Below are positions 7,801-8,284 of a DNA stretch of 8,284 nucleotides, in pieces. This stretch comes from G039029935 sp039029935 (GTDB taxonomy: Bacteria; Chloroflexota; Anaerolineae; Caldilineales; Caldilineaceae): the NCBI GenBank assembly GCA_039029935.1, contig JBCCFC010000597.1, positions 1 to 8,284 of the forward strand, given 5' to 3'. Below the pieces are notes generated by a model. That model made no database searches. It was not told the origin of the DNA and worked only from the letters and a program-made list of their open reading frames with translations. How positions within the stretch are numbered: the first letter of the stretch is position 1; every line of letters starts with the position of its first letter. A program made the position numbers and the translations under genes.

Positions 7801-8284
7801 GCGAAAATCGCACACTTGTAGCCATTTTGCTCGGCCAACTCCATACGCGCCAGTTCAAAGTCGTTGAGATAGGGTAGCCCACCATCATCTTGCAGAATTT
7901 CGTTGGCAAATTGCCAGTAATCCACCGCTGAATTGGGATCCCCTGCCTTGCGTGACATGCACTTGTCATGCGCCCACCGTGCTGCCTCCTGTGGATTGCG
8001 ACGAATGCGCTCATCAATCACATGGTCCGGCTCAAAGATGCGCCCGATGATGATGGTGTTGGGGCAAGCTGCGCGTAAACGGGTCATTTCATCTGGATTG
8101 GGGTCCAGCACCAGCACCATGCGCGGCTGCCAGCGACGCAGCAGATCAATGTTGACCCCACCGACGATGTGCGGCCCAATGATTGGCCCCAGCGGTGTTG
8201 TGAGACGTTGCAGATATGGCTCCGGGTCCGAATAGCCAGCCCATCCATCCGATAGGCTAAAGGGTGCAACACGCAGCCCAAAAT
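1836..8284 (-). CDS. Very large modular protein: GH-like barrel, seven ~181-residue repeat modules, LGFP-like tail (5' end outside window)
   Basis: One frame is open from the right edge (first full codon 8282-8280) to the TAG at 1838-1836, giving 2148 visible residues. The ATG at 8118-8120 is internal: there is no ribosome binding site before it and the 54 codons upstream continue the fold. Counting from the first visible residue, 1-314 form a (beta/alpha)8 barrel like clan GH-A glycoside hydrolases, and about 315-406 are a Pro/Gln/Thr/Glu-rich linker. Seven homologous modules follow at 407-587, 653-833, 917-1097, 1153-1333, 1383-1563, 1606-1787 and 1836-2018, joined by Pro/Thr/Gly-rich linkers, with an LGFP-like tail at 2078-2148. 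Linkers of this kind are typical of secreted and surface proteins. No C-terminal anchor (LPXTG or membrane helix) is present; the protein ends in IGHTAW. The signal peptide, if any, is outside the window. A secreted or surface carbohydrate-active or adhesive protein is my inference; the module function is unknown to me. It converges on the ANKH-like gene and probably shares its terminator. Confidence 0.93.
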   Translation of the reverse strand, partial: FGLRVAPFSLSDGWAGYSDPEPYLQRLTTPLGPIIGPHIVGGVNIDLLRRWQPRMVLVLDPNPDEMTRLRAACPNTIIIGRIFEPDHVIDERIRRNPQEAARWAHDKCMSRKAGDPNSAVDYWQFANEILQDDGGLPYLNDFELARMELAEQNGYKCAIFAFSVGNPDLPEENRMRLWERVYPAIERAEANDHVIAIHQYGVPTLWGPDDGYSHWLINRLEHQVLRRLPYKKVKFAITEYGIDGLIQHPEPSGWQNFAQPEEYTNQLLTNGNYLERFSGRIMGYAVFTLGHNAPWGSYDIAGQVADMLAARAERGTWSDVQTAQANVPAGETDNTDEPGPEGLITTNPDTSTGPVQPAPVRPTPVQPTPTQPTQPVVTEPAEPTQPEPTQPEPTQPEEPMIDPAIMIDRRISPAISHLNMQMRSLTERPDAVLDDSDTEVVYIIKDVFTSYNGSWEPGQTLYSVTDWARASYLKPFGSPDYFDDAGADHHFFAAVIGLDGNLVRNQEVIYWSDGFDKLGDPSYNGYVRAQTKERSGWANMPVNVSYVPERGESGPWCCAPAGAADVFCGVGLPSNHHVSTFVVWQAVERQTLGTAPDTGTDTGTDTGTTYTEYVDRPPLEPKPLEPISPGPVSPEPDSTETGSTETGNLTTVNIERRITAQATTLNIGYRGIDERGDNPDPNGDIVYIIKDIFTTRDGSWEPSNKPGSIEPWAHEYLRPFGAPDYFDDAGGDHHLFATVIGLDGEYIRNHTIRYWSDGFDKLADPSYNSYVERQTKERSGWINIPVGPGSSYVPERDEIGPWSWAPEGASEVAIGGGLPANQHISTFVVWQAVRRADLGSTVGSSGTGTKTPEVPTITTGSPVTPEPQPPEPPIVTPPPLPGPQPVSPTLPTITGPTITGPTITGPTITGPTTTAPTIERRVSNAAKQYNIAIRNIDERGDNPAIEGGVIYLIKDVFTTRDGSWEPSNKEGSIEPWAREYLKPFGAPDYFDDAGGDHHIFGAVLDENGELIRNKDFIFWSDGFDKLADPSYDGYVDRQTKHGSGWINIPIGPGSSFVPERNESGPWSWAPTGAAEVITGGGLPANKHVSFFVVWQAVPADQVPSGGTGTTVTPVTPVTPIAPVTPTQPTQPTQPTQPTQPLQPLQPTAPVTVDIERRTAAWATKFNISTRSINDRPDRPDPNSDVVYVIKDIFTTRDGSWEDSDKEGAIEPWAREYLRPWGAPDYFDDAGGDHHIFGAVIDENGELMRGKGFIFWSDGFDKLGDPNYDGYVQRETKQGSGWINIPIGPGSSFVPERNESGPWSWAPIGASEVVVGGGLPANKHVSFFVVWQAVARDQLSTGDSGTTTTPVTPTVPTVPTAPTQPTQPTQPTVPTQPTAPIVTDIERRTAEWATKFNVSTRNIGDRPDHPDPDSDVVYVIKDIFTTRDGSWEDSNKEGAIEPWAREYLRPWGAPDYFDDAGGDHHIFGAVLGLDGELMRGKGFIFWSDGFDKLGDPDYDSYVQRDTKQHSGWTNIPIGPGSSFVPERNESGPWCWAPIGASEVVVGGGLPANKHVSFFVVWQAVARDQVSTGDSGTTVTPVTPVAPTQPTQPTAPTQPGTQIIIDPNIDQRIANWAAQFNISTRSIAQRADNPDPSSDVVYLIKDIFTTRDGSWEPSNKEGTIELWAREDYLKPWGAPDYFDDAGADHHIFGAVLDENGELMRGKGFIFWSDGFDKLGDSGYDGYVQRDTKQGSGWTNIPIGPGSSFVPERNESGPWCWAPIGASEVVVGGGLPANKHVSFFVVWQAVPHDQVSTGSPSTGSSTDTATTTPVAPVTPIAPVTPSQPTVVTPIAAQLVEKRMSASIDEFNIGYRTIEERPDDVLNEPEGQDVVYILKDLFTTRDGSWEDSNKPGAIEAWAREYLRPWGAPDYFDDAGGDHHIFGAVLGLDGQLMRNKPFIYWSDGFDKLGDDDYASYVHRQTKAGSGWINIPIGPGSSFVPERNESGPWCWAPTGAAEVVVGGGLPANQHVSTFAVWQAIPRSSMDGATRGLLSQTPTIPKPPTISPSVPVPVKRELSQLTGLQTRDNPNWSRGGVSGEDILQQLRNAAWAKTGIDTDANSPLAIYARLHNLGMPVSNQFEMDDYMVQGFLNGIVYALIDDVSKIGHTAW
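1839..2051 (-). other. Domain: C-terminal LGFP-like domain
   Basis: The last 71 residues contain DILQQLRNAAW, a helix, then LAIYARLHNLGMP, then NQFEMDDYMVQGFLNGIVYA, ending IGHTAW. The order LG-P, then F, then QGF--GIVY resembles LGFP-type repeats found at the ends of cell-envelope proteins. I also recall similar tails in Chloroflexota surface and lytic proteins. A cell-wall or glycan-binding role is inference. It follows a ~60-residue stretch containing TIPKPPTISPSVPVPV. Confidence 0.55.
2229..2777 (-). repeat. Repeat module 7 of 7
   Basis: Residues 1836-2018. Signature: LVEKRMSASIDEFN, VVYILKDLFTTRDGSWEDSNKPG, WAREYLRPWGAPDYFDDAGG, DHHIFGAVLGLDGQL, YWSDGFDKLGDDDYASY, SGWINIPIGPGSSFVPER, GPWCWAP, GLPANQHVSTFAVWQAI. 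Its edges are more divergent (E-K-R instead of E-R-R), and STF at the end matches modules 1 and 2 rather than the SFF of modules 3-6. Confidence 0.93.
2922..3467 (-). repeat. Repeat module 6 of 7
   Basis: Residues 1606-1787. Signature: NIDQRIANWAAQFN, VVYLIKDIFTTRDGSWE, WAREDYLKPWGAPDYFDDAGA, DHHIFGAVLDENGEL, FWSDGFDKLGDSGYDGY, SGWTNIPIGPGSSFVPER, GPWCWAP, GLPANKHVSFFVVWQAV. WAREDYL has one residue more than the WAREYL of most copies, an extra in-frame codon near 3277-3282; module 1 also has the longer form. Confidence 0.93.
3594..4136 (-). repeat. Repeat module 5 of 7
   Basis: Residues 1383-1563. Signature as in module 4: DIERRTAEWATKFN, VVYVIKDIFTTRDGSWEDSNKEG, PWGAPDYFDDAGG, DHHIFGAVLGLDGEL, DPDYDSY, SGWTNIPIGPGSSFVPER, GPWCWAP, GLPANKHVSFFVVWQAV. 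It is a mosaic: the first part matches module 4, the middle GLDG matches modules 1, 2 and 7, and the C-terminal ~55 residues are identical to module 6. Confidence 0.93.
4176..4229 (-). repeat. Two adjoining 9-bp tandem repeats in linker between modules 4 and 5
   Basis: 4176-4202 holds three units of the TTGGGTTGG type (TQP), and 4203-4229 holds three units of T[A/G]CAGTGGG (encoding TVP/TAP). Both keep the reading frame. The linker as a whole is about 49 residues of Thr, Pro, Gln and Val. Confidence 0.85.
4284..4826 (-). repeat. Repeat module 4 of 7
   Basis: Residues 1153-1333. Signature: DIERRTAAWATKFN, VVYVIKDIFTTRDGSWE, WAREYLRPWGAPDYFDDAGG, DHHIFGAVIDENGEL, FWSDGFDKLGDPNYDGY, SGWINIPIGPGSSFVPER, GPWSWAP, GLPANKHVSFFVVWQAV. 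Its first third is nearly the same as module 5 (ERRTA-WATKFN-STR). It is the last copy, going N to C, with Ser in GPWSWAP. Confidence 0.93.
4866..4910 (-). repeat. 9-bp tandem repeat x5 (TQP) in linker between modules 3 and 4
   Basis: Five 9-base units related to TTGGGTTGG run from 4866 to 4910 (two identical, three with one to three changes). They encode TQPTQPTQPTQPTQP on the - strand. The rest of the linker is TVTPVTPVTPIAPVTP and LQPLQP, also short-period. Confidence 0.85.
4992..5534 (-). repeat. Repeat module 3 of 7
   Basis: Residues 917-1097. Signature: TIERR, VIYLIKDVFTTRDGSWE, WAREYLKPFGAPDYFDDAGG, DHHIFGAVLDENGEL, FWSDGFDKLADPSYDGY, SGWINIPIGPGSSFVPER, ESGPWSWAP, GLPANKHVSFFVVWQAV. 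It looks transitional: PFG and LADPSY as in module 2, but DENGEL, FIFWSDG and NKHVSFF as in modules 4 and 6. Confidence 0.93.
5551..5610 (-). repeat. 15-bp tandem repeat x4 (ITGPT) in linker between modules 2 and 3
   Basis: Four contiguous 15-base units GGGCC[A/G]GTGATAGTT fill 5551-5610; copies 2-4 are identical and copy 1 has one change. A degenerate fifth unit precedes it at 5536-5550. On the - strand it encodes ITGPT repeated. The near identity of the copies at DNA level shows recent expansion, and the period keeps the frame. The full linker (~83 residues) is the longest between modules and also holds a Pro-rich part (PQPPEPPIVTPPPLPGP). Confidence 0.93.
5784..6326 (-). repeat. Repeat module 2 of 7
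   Basis: Residues 653-833. Signature: NIERR, DIVYIIKDIFTTRDGSWE, WAHEYLRPFGAPDYFDDAGG, DHHLF, RYWSDGFDKLADPSYNSY, SGWINIPVGPGSSYVPER, GPWSWAP, GLPANQHISTFVVWQAV. It has Ser where modules 1 and 5-7 have Cys in GPW[C/S]. It shares IDERGDNP and the LADPSY spelling with module 3, its neighbour. Confidence 0.93.
6463..6498 (-). repeat. 12-bp tandem repeat (TGTD) in linker between modules 1 and 2
   Basis: CCTGTATCAGTA occurs twice in perfect tandem (6463-6474, 6475-6486), followed by a degenerate third copy starting CCTGTATCCGGA. On the - strand it encodes DTGTDTGTDTG. The rest of this ~65-residue linker is rich in Pro, Glu and Ser/Thr (PLEPKPLEPISPGPVSPEP). Confidence 0.8.
6522..7064 (-). repeat. 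Repeat module 1 of 7 (most divergent)
   Basis: Residues 407-587. It carries the shared signature: IDRR start, VVYIIKDVFT, GSWE, FGSPDYFDDAGADHH, YWSDGFDKLGDPSY, SGW-N-P, SYVPER-ESGPW, and GLPSNHHVSTFVVWQAV at the end. It departs from the other copies in having SYNGSWEPGQ instead of TRDGSWE, a one-residue-longer WARASYL, NMPVN instead of NIP-GPGSS, and three Cys near the end (GPWCCAP and VFCGVG). The divergence suggests it split off early or has a different partner. Confidence 0.92.
7065..7340 (-). other. Linker between barrel and module 1, Pro/Gln/Thr/Glu-rich
   Basis: About 92 residues with no predicted fold. The first third is acidic and Gly-rich (ETDNTDEPGPEG), then PVRPTPVQPTPTQPT, then EPTQP repeats up to the start of module 1. 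It is typical of flexible extracellular linkers. Confidence 0.8.
7096..7140 (-). repeat. 15-bp tandem repeat x3 (EPTQP) in the first linker
   Basis: Three contiguous units of GGCTGTGTTGGYTCT (+ strand; 7096-7110, 7111-7125, 7126-7140) differ only at one synonymous base. On the - strand they encode repeated Glu-Pro-Thr-Gln-Pro. The 15-base unit keeps the frame, so copy number can change without breaking the gene. Confidence 0.9.
7341..8284 (-). other. Domain: (beta/alpha)8 barrel resembling clan GH-A glycoside hydrolase
   Basis: Eight strand-like segments occur in order: PIIGPHI, RMVLVLD, TIIIGRIFE, YWQFANEI, KCAIFAFSV, VIAIHQYG, KFAITEYG and IMGYAVFTLG. In clan GH-A enzymes the acid/base is a Glu preceded by Asn at the end of strand 4, and the nucleophile is a Glu at the end of strand 7. 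Here those match N127-E128 (E codon at 7899-7901) and E239 in TEYG (codon 7566-7568). The H198-Q-Y200 motif on strand 6 and the aromatic/Trp-containing end of strand 8 (HNAPW) also fit. Family and substrate cannot be assigned. Such domains may also be catalytically weak or act only in sugar binding. The first strand is within the window, so most of the barrel is present, but what precedes it is unknown. Confidence 0.65.

Noticed and set aside
8118..8120. ATG as the start of the large - strand gene.
   Set aside because: The frame stays open for 54 further codons to the window edge, those codons encode the first barrel strand (PIIGPHI), and there is no ribosome binding site before the ATG.
8180..8284. 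A partial eighth module at the right edge (SLSDGWAGYSDPEPYL resembles WSDGFDKLGDPSY--Y).
   Set aside because: Only SDG and DP-Y match. None of the DDAG-DHH or SGW-N-P motifs flank it, and barrel strand 1 follows at once, so chance similarity is more likely.

Overview
The window holds the end of one gene and one complete gene on the + strand, facing a single very large gene on the - strand. The organism is probably a Chloroflexota bacterium (Anaerolineae/Caldilineae-like). I infer this from the style of the large protein: Pro/Thr linkers, beta-rich modules ending in G-LP-N-HVS-F, and a tail with LGMP...QGF-GGIVY-like wording. That is recalled resemblance, not a database result. Protein-coding DNA on the right is roughly 50-55% GC, while the first ~400 bases are clearly AT-rich (about 35% GC in the part I counted).

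Layout. (1) 1-406, +: the C-terminal end of an Rpn/DUF4351-like protein, running in from the left edge. (2) 396-1718, +: a 440-residue, ~12-helix membrane protein that I recognise as a bacterial homologue of the animal progressive ankylosis protein ANKH. Its TTG start overlaps the end of gene 1 by 11 bases and has a good AGGAG ribosome binding site. (3) 1717-1811: a 16-bp perfect inverted repeat with A6/T6 ends, whose loop holds eight copies of an 8-bp repeat. It sits between two convergent genes and is best read as a shared two-way terminator. (4) 1836 to the right edge, -: one uninterrupted frame of at least 2148 residues, with its N terminus outside the window.

The large protein reads, N to C: a (beta/alpha)8 barrel resembling clan GH-A glycoside hydrolases (candidate Asn-Glu acid/base and a later nucleophile Glu); a Pro/Gln/Thr/Glu-rich linker; seven tandem copies of a ~181-residue module of unknown function, separated by Pro/Thr-rich linkers of about 43-83 residues; and a ~70-residue LGFP-like C-terminal domain. 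The architecture suggests a secreted or surface carbohydrate-active or adhesive protein, but no export signal can be seen because the N terminus is missing.

The two genes on the left may be co-transcribed because they overlap. I see no functional link between them and the convergent large gene. The most noteworthy items are the seven-module protein, with its invariant sequence signature and mosaic similarity between copies, and the bacterial ANKH homologue.
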